A stretch of DNA of 64,000 nucleotides from NCBI GenBank assembly GCA_047967505.1, contig CM106539.1. The stretch is one strand, 5' to 3'. A model generated the notes under the pieces. It ran no database searches and was not told where the DNA came from. It saw only the letters and a list, made by a program, of their open reading frames with translations. Source of the DNA: Dipteris shenzhenensis (taxonomy: Eukaryota > Polypodiophyta > Polypodiopsida > Gleicheniales). The translations under genes were made by a program, and so were the position numbers. Below, one piece after another: positions 41,541-53,033 of this stretch (positions are counted from its first letter, which is position 1; every line of letters starts with the position of its first letter).

Positions 41541-44500
41541 TGAATAGGATGGCCAAAAAATCATGTAGCTAAAAATGACTAGCATGAAAATTGTTCAACC
41601 TTAATCCCAATGTCATGTAATGGCTTTTTTAACTATAAAATCACCATACAATTACAAGTTTGGGGAGAAGAGAATTTGTCTCTCAAATAGAAATATCTCA
41701 CTTTCTAACACTTTCTTATGGACCAAAACTCTAAAGACCTAGACCTTATCCAAAGGAACTAACACATACATTCAAGGGAAAGAACCAAGTCTATTCTTTT
41801 GTACTTAGAGTTCTTTTGGCTTTCACAACTAAGAAGAGGAAAACTGTTTTCAGCCTCCACCTTTGTGTATATTCCCCCATTGTGTATGTGAGAAAGCTAC
41901 AAGTGAGACTCCTTCTCTCCCACTCTCTTCACATGGTGTGGATAGAGTGATCTAGGGGCTAAAAATTTGGGGCCAAAGGTGCAGGTATGTACACTGCTTT
42001 GCTGATGAAGAGGCCCATAAAATTGACAAGGTATAGTGTCCTACCAATCCTGTACTATGCTCAAATATCATGAGCTGTCTGATGTGTGCATACCTAAATA
42101 TCCATTAACATGGGATGTAGCATCTATCATAGGCTCATCAAGAAGGAGCTAATAGAATAAAGGACTAGAAGCCTGAAATATCACATAAAGTGCATAAGAT
42201 ATCGCTAACATTAATGAGGTGACGAATGCTAATGTAGGGACTGATCTGAAGTCTTGGATCCAAGCACTAATCTACATCAAGTATGGACTGTATACTACAA
42301 CCATAAGTGCATGCTAAAACAATGAAGTTTCCCAGGTTGCACTATAGTTGAACTTGATGATATCCATCGCACTAGGGTAGGACTAAGCTGATGCATAAAT
42401 ATCCTCATGTTGAGGAATGATTTGCTAATCAAAAGAGGTGGTGATAACTGGATCCAAGGCTGCCGATACTGGAATGTCCTCAAGATTGGTATGCTGATCT
42501 GAGCTACTCAACATCAAAACTATGTCCAAGGATGTGATTAGCTCCATGTCAGACATGAAAGCATCGATGATGGATACTAGAATGGAATCATCAGAAGAGC
42601 TAAATGCTTCTGTGGCATGTATCTTTCCATGTTGCTAGGGATGCGAGTGCCTCATATTGAGGACTTACCTGATGAATAACTACATGATCATAGCTGAACT
42701 CCTACTTTATATTTGCATCATCTGGCATGACAATAAATGGAGTTAGATCCATGCATGAAAGTCATGGCTGTACATCACTAGAATTAGACTGTGCTAATGT
42801 CAATGGAATTTCCTTGTGTTGAGGGCTTATCGTTGAATGTGCTTTTGTGCTAAGGGCCTACCATCAAAATCAAAGGTGCATGATTAGAAACTGTGGGATG
42901 ATCCATGCTAATATGTGGAACATTTGTGTCCAATCCCTCAAGACTAATTAGGTTTGAGTCATCATCTTAAACTGATACATACCCTGTGACATTGAATGTT
43001 CAAAGTAGGTTGCATTTCCACCTATGGATCTTATCCGGAGTCATGAATGGTGTATCATCAATTGTGTGATGTGAATAACTTCATGTTGGAGGCAGTTTGG
43101 TGCTCTATGCTAGAGGCTTATCCATGTACCGGTGGCAGTGTCTACCCATGAGAACATTGTGTGAGAGCTGCCACACTGTGGGGCTTATGCTTGAGTTGCC
43201 AGTGGGGCCTTATGCTAAACATGTCAATCTGTGAGCCAAGTCATGGTGGAAGAATTGCTATGTGCCAAGGATCAAGCTTGTAAAATGAAGATGACAATTG
43301 TATGTCAGAAGTAGCCAAGACGCTATACAAGGCTAATGGATATGTTCACAAGACAATGCAAAAAATACTCAATAAATATGAGATATATGTATGTACAAAT
43401 GTGCAACAATCTTGGATCCAAGAAAGACCTTTGCCAAGTGTCAAACTGACATGCTAAACTACCGAATGCCAAGAGAACTGAGCTGGTGTCATATGTGTGA
43501 CTGTGTACACTGATGATAGATTCGAAGGGACTAATGCCAATGGGAACTAATTGGGTAATGTGGAAATGGATTACTTGTCTTGGTGGAGTTTATATCATGT
43601 AAATATGAGCTAGACTATAGCTATCCTACACGTCGAAGCATCAAATGCAACAAAAGAATTTTATCTTAATTCATTTTATGTTTTGGGTATGCCGCAAATA
43701 CATGACAATGTCTTTTTGGAGACCAATTTTTTTACGGATACCAATTTTGTTTAAAGAAAATAGTTTCTCCTTTTATTATTATTTTCTATTATTGAGCTGG
43801 ATGGCATGTATATGATGAGAAATTTGTAGGTAATTTTGGAATACATGATAAGAGAGAGTTGTAGGCAATTTTGTAGCTTGGATGGCATGTATTTGTTTCT
43901 ATACTACCTTGTAATAAAATGTATATAGTGGCCCATAATGGAGCTATAGCAAGCCCCATTCTGTCCCACTATTTCTTTTTTGAAATTCCAATGTGCCAGT
44001 ATTTCCATCGTGCATCTATGAAAATACCAACACTAATACTGCTACTTCTCAATAGAAATACTAACAAATTTTTTCCAATAAAAATTACCACACAAATACC
44101 GATGCTTCCATCATTATCTTTTTTTTTGGGTGTATTCTAATTTGTCCAAAGCTTCATGAGGCTCCTCAAGTTGGGTCTTGCCACTTGTAAGAAATACTCT
44201 TCCGATGAATCTTTCCTCAACCCCAACCATGCGCATGCACTTTAACAATAAAATTAATCCATTCTTCATCATGTTTAACTTTAGTTGTGACATGGGAAAG
44301 TAGGGTGCTCACATATCGTATCGTGGCAACATGAGGGAGAGGGTTTGGGTTCATTGATGACTATTGGGGGTTTGGGTGGTCCATTACTCTTGTGGATTAC
44401 AACAAGCAAGTAGGGCGCATATAATACATATAACAAATAAAGAATGCAAGAAATAGATCACTCATTACATATAATCATACTCACATTAGTAAATATAAAG

Positions 44501-44580
44501 ACTATTGAGAGAAACTAAGATCACAATTGTGATTGTAACATTGTATTTGTATTTGTATGAGTAGTCATGTTCTTGATGTG
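41541..44580 (+). other. 3 kb without recognised gene
   Basis: Frames are short on both strands. Between 42380 and 43210 a loose phrase of the type (C/T)TTGTGTTGAGGGCTTAT and TGCTAGAGGCTTATCCATG recurs about five times, suggesting a highly decayed tandem repeat. 43900-44150 is AT-rich. Confidence 0.4.
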
Positions 44581-45300
44581 ATGACAAAGAGAGGGAAGGA
44601 GAGAAAATGATGTGAAAAGAAAGGAGAAAAGAGAGGGGATGAAGGGAAAAGAGATACAAAAACACACGAAAAGGGAGGCAAAAAAGAGAGGAGAAAAGGG
44701 AGGGAGTGAGAGAGGGGATGAAGGAAAAAGAGAGCAAAAGAGAAGGAAAATAGATCAAATGAGATAAAAAGAGATAAAAGAAAGGGGATGAAGGTAAAAA
44801 TGAGAAAATGAGATTGAGGGGATGAAGAGAAACTATAGAAAAATAGAGGGAAAAGAGATCAAATGAGAGGGCAAGAGAAAGCAAAAGAGAAGGGAAAAGA
44901 GAAAAAGATAGGGGATGAAGGCAAAAGTGAGAAAAAGAGAAGGAGAGATCGAGGGGGTGAAGGGAGAAGGAGAGAAAAAGATAGGGGATGAAGGGAAACA
45001 AGGGGAAAAGAGAAGAGAAAAGAGAGGAAAAGAAAGAAAAAGAGATAAAATAGAGGGGATGAAGGCAAAGGTGAGAAAAAGAGAGCAAATGGGAGGACAA
45101 GAGATAAAAGAGAGAGAATGAAGGGAAAAGTGAGGGGGTGAAGGGAAAAGAGAGAAAAAGAGAGGGAAAGATGTGGAAAGAGAGGGGGGGAAAAAGGGAG
45201 ATGAAGGAAAAAGAAAGGGAAAAGGAGAGAAAAGGAGAGGGAGAGAAGAGGGAAATCCTACGCCCATCTCATTTGCTAATGCTTAAGGCATGGAAAATTT
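44580..45300 (+). repeat. long GA/AAAGAGA purine tract
   Basis: Over 700 bp of AAAAGAGA, GGGATGAAGG and GAGAAAAAGAGA phrases with a loose 25-60-bp recurrence of GGGGATGAAGG. Frames across it (poly-FSL on minus, poly-KERE on plus) are composition artefacts. Confidence 0.9.
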
Positions 45301-46600
45301 TCACGTCAACAAAAGGGGAGGAAGGTAAGAGTTTCTTACATGGAGCTTGGATTGCCTTGAAAAATGAGAGAATATGATTGCTTTTGCATGCCGACAAAAG
45401 GGAAAAAACACACCATTTTTCATAACAACTAGTGAGAATCAAAGGAGAAAGTAAAGGAGAAAAGCAAAAGAGAAAACAAAGAAAGGAAAAGGAGCAAAGA
45501 AAAGGACAAAACAAAGTAAAAGAGAAACTACAAAGCAAGAGGTATTCTTCTTATTGTTTGAAATTGGAAGATGGGCATCATGTTTCTACAAAATCTTGAT
45601 TTTGCTTTGATTGACTGCTAAAAACTAAAGGAAATATGTTTATAGGCTTAGCAAAGATACAAAAAATGAAATCTAACACTTAGAATACAAAGTGGGATGA
45701 AAGAAGAACTTACCTTAAAAGAACTTGTTGGAGGGCAAACAAGATAGAGAGGGAGCTTGATGGGGAGGGACCAAGGGGGATAGGAGCTTCAGGTACAGGG
45801 AGCATAGAGGAGGGAAGGCGCATAGATGAGGCGACACAAAGATGGAGAGAAACTATGAAAAGAATTGATATTTTTAGAATGAGGCTGCAAAAATCAGTTT
45901 GGGTTATTTTTTGGTTCCTAGGACATTGGTATTTTTGTCGACAATCGGAAATACATATAGTTGGTATTTTGATATTGGTATAGACAAAATCATGGGTTTT
46001 CATCATAGTTGTCTAATTTTTGCAATTTTTGGGTTTTGATTTTGATCTTTGGCATGGTTTTGAATGCTAGACCATCAGTAAGTCTATGGCATTTAAGTCA
46101 TGCTTTCTTGCATATTGCACACATGTAAGATTATTTATACATAATGAAGAGGGCAATAGGGGACCTACATGTCCCATGGTGGTACCTTGCCGACCTAGAC
46201 ATGTAGCTGAGTAGATTCAAGAGAGCTTCAAGGAGTGACAGAGAGACATGGAGCATTCTTGGAGCCTGAAGATAGTCTCTAGATGTACGAGATGATGATA
46301 GTGTCCCTAATGCATGAGATGATGATGGCCAAGGTATGCAGGCCATGATGCATGCAATTTTTAGAGGCATGGCATCACATGTCCATGTGATGTCCAAGTC
46401 TGAGACCTGAGACCATCATACAAGAGTTGCAATCAAACCCCTTGTACGATGGTGCTCAAATGTCAAAACTATGGGCTTGCCTATCAATCTTACATTTGCA
46501 AGCAAGATATGGTTGGTCAGAAAGGAGTGTCTTGGACTTATTCAAGTTAGTGCATTCAACTAAATTTAATGTTTTGATATTATTTTAATAATTTTAGTAT
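45301..46600 (+). other. A-rich to mixed non-coding DNA
   Basis: 45420-45540 continues AAAG-rich. From 45540 to 46600 there are no supported frames or shared repeats. Confidence 0.4.
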
Positions 46601-46624
46601 CACATTCTTAATGCCCGTTTCCAT

Positions 46625-48030
46625 ATGTTTCTCCAAAAGAGGTCACCTCACTCAAATACCATGCTGGAATCAAGGGATGAAGGGAAAAAGATGTTGACAA
46701 GTGTTGGAATGGATTCTAACACTATCCATGCTTGTCCTAATGATTGTATTCTCTTTTTTCATGAGTATGAAGATTTGGTTAATTGTCCAGAGTGTGGGGC
46801 ACATCATTATTGGTAGGACTTCCAAGGTGAGACCATCCCAGTAAAGGGCTTTAGACACTTTGCAATCATCATTGTGAGAATAAAACATATGTCCAAATGC
46901 AAGTCCATTTTGTAGAGTTGATGACATGGCATGCTACATGTCAGTCCACTGATGATATTTTTTTGATTTCCCTAGATTGTGTTGCTTGGAAGCACATAGA
47001 TAGCATGTAGCTAGACTTTGTAGTGAAGAAACATTACTTATTGGTTTATGATGGACGGCGTGAATCTTTTGGATTACACTTAGAATCTTGGTCAACATGG
47101 TTCATAGTTTTGATAAATTAAAACATCCCACCATAGGAAAATGTCATGCTTTCCCTCCTCTTGCCAAGAAAGTACAAGGTAAAGAATATGGATGTGTCCA
47201 TGGCACCTTTGATGGAGGACCTCCAGACCCTACGGAGTGGCATATGTGTCTTTGTTATTTGTAGATCTCCAAAGCATAGCAATGACATTTTGATTAGGGG
47301 AATTTTGATGTGGATGTAAAGCATGACTTTCTAGGATATGGGGAGTGCTTAGGTATGTGATTGTACATCTATGCATGCATACTAACCTTTTTATGCTTTA
47401 ATTTGTGATTAATCAATGCATGCATAATGACTTTTTTATTTCTTCAAACAAGTGGGTACCATGCTTGCCCTATTTGTGGTGATCATCGTTTGGATGCATG
47501 ACACTCCAAACATATAAGGAAGGTGGTTTATGAAGGTCATATAAGATACCTTCCACTTGACGATCTTGCACGTGGTCAACTTTTGTTTGATGGCAAGTGA
47601 TTGGCACAATGCTTGGATAGTGAATGGAGAGGATTTTCCACCAGGTATGAAGGCGCATTTGATCTTTCATGAGCTTCCTTATTTGGATCAGTTACAAATA
47701 AATCATCTCTTAGATCCCATGCATAGATTCAAGAATGTGGGAGATTCTATTTGGGCACATTTTGTTGGTGAGAAATACACAAGAGTAGCATGATAAGACT
47801 TATGGAAAATGGATGGGATGCTTGAGTTATGGCCCCAAATGTGTGGTAGTAAAATAGTTCTCCCAAAAGCACCATGGGTATTTTCCAAGAGAGAGGAGCC
47901 AATGGTCAAGAAGGACATTGCCACTTTCAGGACACCAAAATGACACATTCATTTCTTTAAAGGATCATTTGTGAAGGACAATAAGCTTAGTGGCCTCAAG
48001 TCCCATAATTTGAACAAGTTCTTATAGGTA
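46625..48030 (+). pseudogene. CACTA (En/Spm) TNP2-type transposase relic (Transposase_21)
   Basis: In order, across several frames: HACPNDCILFFHEYEDLVNC and CPECGAHHYW (46727-46814), ETIPVKGFRHFAII, LMTWHATCQSTDDIF (about 46920-46965), ISLDCVAWKHIDSM, GRRESFGLHLESWSTWF (47055-47105), LLLPRKYKVKNMDVSMAPLM (about 47155-47215), GYHACPICGDH (47460-47490), GHIRYLPLDDLARGQL (47536-47585), LDPMHRFKNVGDSIWAHFV (47712-47768) and PWVFSKREEP, GLKSHNLNKFL. These are the successive landmarks of TNP2-like CACTA transposases (CPNDC, TWHA, RYLPxDH, HxxKNVxDxI, LKSHD). Many stops; no terminal CACTA repeats located. Confidence 0.85.
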
Positions 48031-48139
48031 TGCACCCATGTTTCAAATTGATATATATATATATATATATATATTAATGCTTGACTGTCACTCTTATGAT
48101 TGTGTACATTACTCTATAACTATGAATGTGATGGATTGC

Positions 48140-49340
48140 TATAACTCTTTAGTTGCTTGGATAGTTTATCCTCCCAATTACAATGAAAGGATGTTTATCA
48201 AAATATTTTAGAAAAGCTATCTACAAGATCAATGGTATTGTGAGGTGCCTTGCCAATTTTCCCCGTGACACTATTGTCTCTGTCATAGACTTTGCTGAAA
48301 ATTATTCATTTCAAGAATAAGATGAGATACAAAGTGCTCCCTGATACAATAAGTAGAGAATAATTCTTAAACATATCACGTATAGTCATTTGCTTGATTC
48401 TTCCACGCCTGATGCCAATCTGCTTGTTGCTGACTCACAGAAGTATATGTCAGTGCAACGCACATACCATTTCTACATTTTAGATGATAGGGAACATGAT
48501 AGCTTATTTGTGCAAAATGCTTTTCTATTGGATTGGTAATGGATGAAAAAGGAAAATCCCCATGTAGAAAATATAGAACAACATTTGGTGTGGTTAGATG
48601 GTGTTTCCTCTCAATTTAAATCAGCCCATGGATTCTACTTCATCTCAAGGTTCAAATCCCTAAGCGGTCGACATGATGTGGAATTCCTTTAGATCTAGCC
48701 ATGGCAAGGGTGAACATGATTGATGCGGTGCTGTTATTAAAAGCAAGCTCTATTTATACAGCAATTAGCATGCCCTCAAGAAATACTCAATGATGCCCAT
48801 GATGCTATAACATAGCTTACAACCAACCTCTCCATAGGCGTGCATTCAACATACAGTAAACAAAGCCTTAGGAATACTATAGTATGCAGAGTGTTCCATG
48901 AAGTGAAAGTGGATTAAGTGAAAAGGAGAAGCTGGCACAATTGCAATAAAATTATAGGAGTTCATGGTCTGCAGAGCATATGGGGATTTTCAAACAACCA
49001 ACTTATTAAAACAAGAAAAATTTCTTATTTTTGCAGTGCATGCATCAAAGTGGATCATGACGATTGTGAGAAGATTGCAAATGTGAAGACATTGGAGTGA
49101 GTTCAACTTTTTCCTCTACTTTCAAATGGAGTGACAAACAATGGAGAGACAAATGACTCGCCACAATTTGGGGAGAGTTTCGATGACCTCACTTCTGTCT
49201 GGAAGAGGGTATAACTTTGTAGTTGCCATTGCATCTGGGGAGAATGAGGAAGATGACCCATACTTTCTATTGCAATGCACAAAACCTAAGCACAAGGCTG
49301 AGGAAACATTTAAGGATAATCGTTAGGAAAAAAGGGAGCC
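48140..49340 (+). pseudogene. DDE-like transposon protein of unnamed family (DFAENY / DGxxSQFK / HGKGEHD)
   Basis: Plus-strand text: CLANFPRDTIVSVIDFAENY (48245-48302), KHITYSHLLDSSTPDANLLV, LVWLDGVSSQFKSAHGFYF (48588-48645), WNSFRSSHGKGEHD (about 48678-48720, after a frame change), GVHSTYSKQSLRNT, ISYFCSACIK with DHDDCEKIANVKTLE (49018-49098), then NEEDDPYFLLQCTKPKHKAE (49241-49300). Acidic residues D 48288, D 48597 and E 48712 give about D-103-D-38-E, the spacing of a DDE transposase. I have seen this motif order in uncharacterised plant and animal proteins but know no family name. It lacks any join to the CACTA frame upstream; at least four breaks make it inactive. Confidence 0.55.
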
Positions 49341-50879
49341 CATATTGGGGCCTTTTAAAATGTCTCTCAACCAAGAGGAGAAGGCCAACATAATGTAGAA
49401 AATTTACAAAAAAAGGTAAAAATATGAAAAAGAAAATAGTACTTAATGTTGTTACAAGCGTGTGGCATTAATGAGAAGGTTTGTTTTTTATTCTTTTACG
49501 GTTCGCCTATCGTATCAAGAGATGTGGACCCAAAATCGAAACAGAGCTCCATTTTGAAACCTTCCCGTGTGGTGACCCAAAAAAATCATCCACTTTCTCT
49601 TGTTCTCCGGTGCTATTCCTCTACTTTCACCATGATGAGCCATTCCATTCTTTCTTCGACATGCATTCCTCATTGCATCAATGGTTTTGTGATGCTCTTA
49701 AACTTTCAAGACAATAAGCTCCTTTCACCGTTTATTTGCTTGTGCTCAGTTTCATTCATTTTTATTAATGTCTTACTATTTTAGTGTGTGTTTCTTTTAC
49801 TTTGCAGGTATTGGAGTGAGGATTTCAGATGGCAACCAAAAACTTTGGTCATGCCACTAGGAAGCAGTCTGTTGCTCTACTTGGTGAAGATGTGGATGTA
49901 CAAAGTATCTCTTTGCTGGCGAAGACCTACCACACTAATCTCATGTGTAGAATTTTCCAATACTGTGAATATGGATGGTAGCTGGAAAAGGATAGCAATG
50001 GCGAAAGGAGATTGGGTTCTAATGCAACCCAACAAGTGGAGAAAGTAGCAATCAACTAACACTTTTTTGGCTTCTTGGAAGGGTAGAGTGAAAGATTTTA
50101 GAGTAAAAAAGGAAGGCACAAAATGTGTTAGAGAGGTTCAGATACAACATGTCTACATGTACCGAGAACTTGTACTATGAGATCATCCTACTTATCTTCG
50201 ACACGATAGACCCGATTGTAAGTGTATTTGTGTAATGAAATACTTGAAATGAAATATCTATTTCTTTTGATGACAACCAGTGGAGTGCATACTGGGATTC
50301 TTTGATGCTTTACATGGTGCTATTGGGGAGCTATAGTATAGAGGTAGAAAATCAACAACACTGGCTGAATCGAGTATATTTTTTTATGATCACTTTTATC
50401 AATTGATGGACAATGCTCACACACACGATTTATTAAAAAAGCAAGATCTCCTAGCTTGGAATAGAGTTGATTGGCTAGTCCCTGATGGCAGCATCATAGA
50501 ATCCTACAGAGCCAAACTATTTTTGGAAGTAAAACCTTTTAGAATAGCTAGCTTTTTCTAAAAATAAAGCTTTTTCGAACTTTAGTTTATACACTTAGCC
50601 AAGCCACTAACATTCCAAAATTCAAATATGTACATAAGCTTTTGTAATATCAAAAATTAAGCATAAGCCTTATTCATCCCCACATCACTGGAGTTGCACC
50701 TACGCGCCCAAAATATGGCAGATCATGCTTGCCAGATGCCATCGCCCGATCAATTACTCTTCCCTTGGATTCACACGATCAATAGTAATGAAATATTTCA
50801 AGCATAAGATAACCTTGGAATTGATCACCACAATCAATCAACATTTTAGTATTATAGTAACGCAAAATCAATAAATCAC
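49341..50879 (+). other. 1.5 kb, no recognised gene
   Basis: The longest protein-like reading is at 49828-49978 (NFGHATRKQSVALLGEDVDV then LLAKTYHTNLMCRIFQYCEY), which could be an exon of the same transposon, but I do not recognise it. The rest is AT-rich. Confidence 0.35.
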
Positions 50880-51174
50880 AGATGAATGGTGCACACATGC
50901 GACACATACCATATCATGGTGCACCTGATACTACACATGAATAAAGTCGTACGGATGGTGCACACATGCTACACATACTGTCATCACGTAAGTGGTGCAC
51001 ACAATGCTACACACTCATATAGCCTGCAGCCATATATCCAGCCATGTAGGAGCACACATGCATCACTACAAAACAATGAGCACACATGCATCAAATGCGC
51101 GACAAAAATGTTGGATCTCACTAAACTAAATAGTGAAGGATTAAATTAATGGGGTAATTCCAATTCTTGTAACA
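50880..51174 (-). repeat. inner part of a 3' LTR (chromovirus C) with short repeats
   Basis: The minus strand reads CAAGAGGGA then TGTTACAAGAATTGG (boundary 51174/51175), a purine tract followed by a TG start, right after the chromovirus frame. GGTGCACACATGC(T/G)ACACA phrases recur at 50889, 50955 and 50993. The far end of the LTR could not be set and may lie below 50880. Confidence 0.5.
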
Positions 51175-53000
51175 TCCCTCTTGCTTGAAATCGTAATTGC
51201 CCTCAATTGCGAGACAAAAAAGTAGTCAATAAATCAGGGTACTGGTGAAAATATCGCCCGGGCATCCACTGAGCATCCTCAACGGGGTGGTTCTTAAATG
51301 TAAGAAGATAATAGGATACAAGTTTCCATGTCTCGTTTGAGTGATTTGTTGATCAATGATCTGGTCTGGCTAAGAGCTATGTCTCTCCTTGAAGCAACGG
51401 TGCATTATCTAAAATAGGTCGAACTGGTGGGTCTCCATGGAAAGGTTTCAGGAGGTGCACATGAAAAGAATTATGAATTTTCCAATCGGGTGATAATTCG
51501 AGCCGATAGGCATTGTCATTAATGCACTCCAAAACTTTAAAGGGACCATAGGATTTAGGGGCAAACTTAACTATAGGATGTGTCTCAATACTCTTAAGTC
51601 TGCGCTTCTCAATACGTAACATGACTAGGTCACCTTCAACAAATACAACTTTCTTTCTACCCTTGTTTGCACGTGCAATATACATAGCTTTAGCATGCTA
51701 GATATTCTTTTTGACAATAGCCAAAATGCTAGAGAAATCTTTAGTAAATCGATCATCAGCCTCTACTTGGTGCTTAAGGCGGGTCAATGGAGTAGGAATG
51801 GTCTTTCCATAGACAATTTGGAATGGAGATTGGCCTATAGCAAAGTGCTTGGTGTTGTTGTAGGAAAATTGTAATATGTGTATAAATTTGTCCCATTTGC
51901 CTGGCTGGCCAGACACGTAAGCACGTAACATGTCACAAATAGTATTTTGTGTGACCTCGGTTTGGCCATTAGACTCGGGATGAAATGCAGTGGAAAAATC
52001 TAACTTCGTACCAAGATTGTCAAAGAGTGCAGTCCAGAAGTTACTACAAAATTTACTATCCCAGTCTGACACAATTACTTTTGGAAGGCCATGGTGTATA
52101 AAGGTTGCTTGATGAACAAATGAGCAGCCTGAACTACGGTCAAGGTCTTCTTACAAGGAATAAAGTAAGCATGCTTGCTAAATCTATCAATGATAATCCA
52201 AATCATATCAAAACCTGAGCTAGTCATAGGAAATCCAGTAATAAAGTCCATAGAAATCTGCTCCCATGGGCCATCAGGAATTGGTAAAGGCATAACTAAA
52301 CCTTGATATTTGCCCTTGTAGCTCTTGACGTTTTGACAAATAAGACATTGTGCAACAAAAGTTGCAGCATCAACTTTAAGGTTAGGCCATAAAAAAATAT
52401 TGAATTACAGTCTGATACATAGCAATGACACCTCTATGTCCCATGTAGGGTGGCTGATGTACCTCTTCTAGTACCAAGCGTCGAAATGGTGTAGTGACAC
52501 ACAAGCGCTTTTTGTAGAATAGATAGTCATTATGAATGGAATACGAGGCCATAGGGGTGCTATTAGCTTGCTTAATCTTATGCCAGATTTCTGAAAAGTC
52601 TCGATCAGTAGGATAGTCTGCCTTCATAGGCTCGAAAGTGTCTCCCTCGATGACTGAGATATTATTTATGCTAGGTCGATTGCTCAGTGCATTGGAAACT
52701 ACATTGTCTTTGCCTGGTTGATATTGGATCATTGGTTTAAAGCTGTGAATAAAGGCAGCCCATTTAATGTGCCGATCCAAGATCATCAGCTAAGTAAGGA
52801 GATGTGTAAGACTCTAGTGATCAGTCTTAATGAGTAACTTGGAACCCATAAGATAGTGTTTCCAGAGTTTAAGGCCATGCACCTGTAATAATCTCAACCA
52901 TCAAGGCCATATTGACTATGTGAGCAAAAGCCCTCCTTTGCTCATCGATTCTCTAAGACCGCTTTGGTCCATTTGCATGCTACTCAACAGACATAGGCAT
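51175..53000 (-). pseudogene. Ty3/gypsy chromovirus C: RNase H end, integrase, chromodomain
   Basis: 5' end truncated near 53000. RNase H tail and linker DRHIKWAAFIHSFKPMIQYQ then PGKDNVVSNALS (52786-52382), HHCC finger starting VHQPPYMGHRGVIAMYQTVI, integrase ISMDFITGFPMTSSGFDMIW (D), IVSDWDSKFCSNFW (D), HPESNGQTEVTQNTI (E), C-terminal GPFKVLECINDNAYRLELS and FHVHLLKPF (51685-51377). Then, with a frameshift, DQIIDQQITQTRHGN and FKNHPVEDAQWMP (51370-51270), a chromodomain, which in this clade targets insertion to heterochromatin. Stops separate each block (52381, 52074, 51697, 51376). The D,D,E residues survive. Confidence 0.85.
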
Positions 53001-53033
53001 CTGGTTTTCATGGTCGTAGAGTTGCCTTACCCA

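Noticed and set aside
44486-45377. 200-codon Ser/Phe/Leu-rich minus frame and Lys/Glu-rich plus frames
   Set aside because: Composition artefact of the GA-rich tract.
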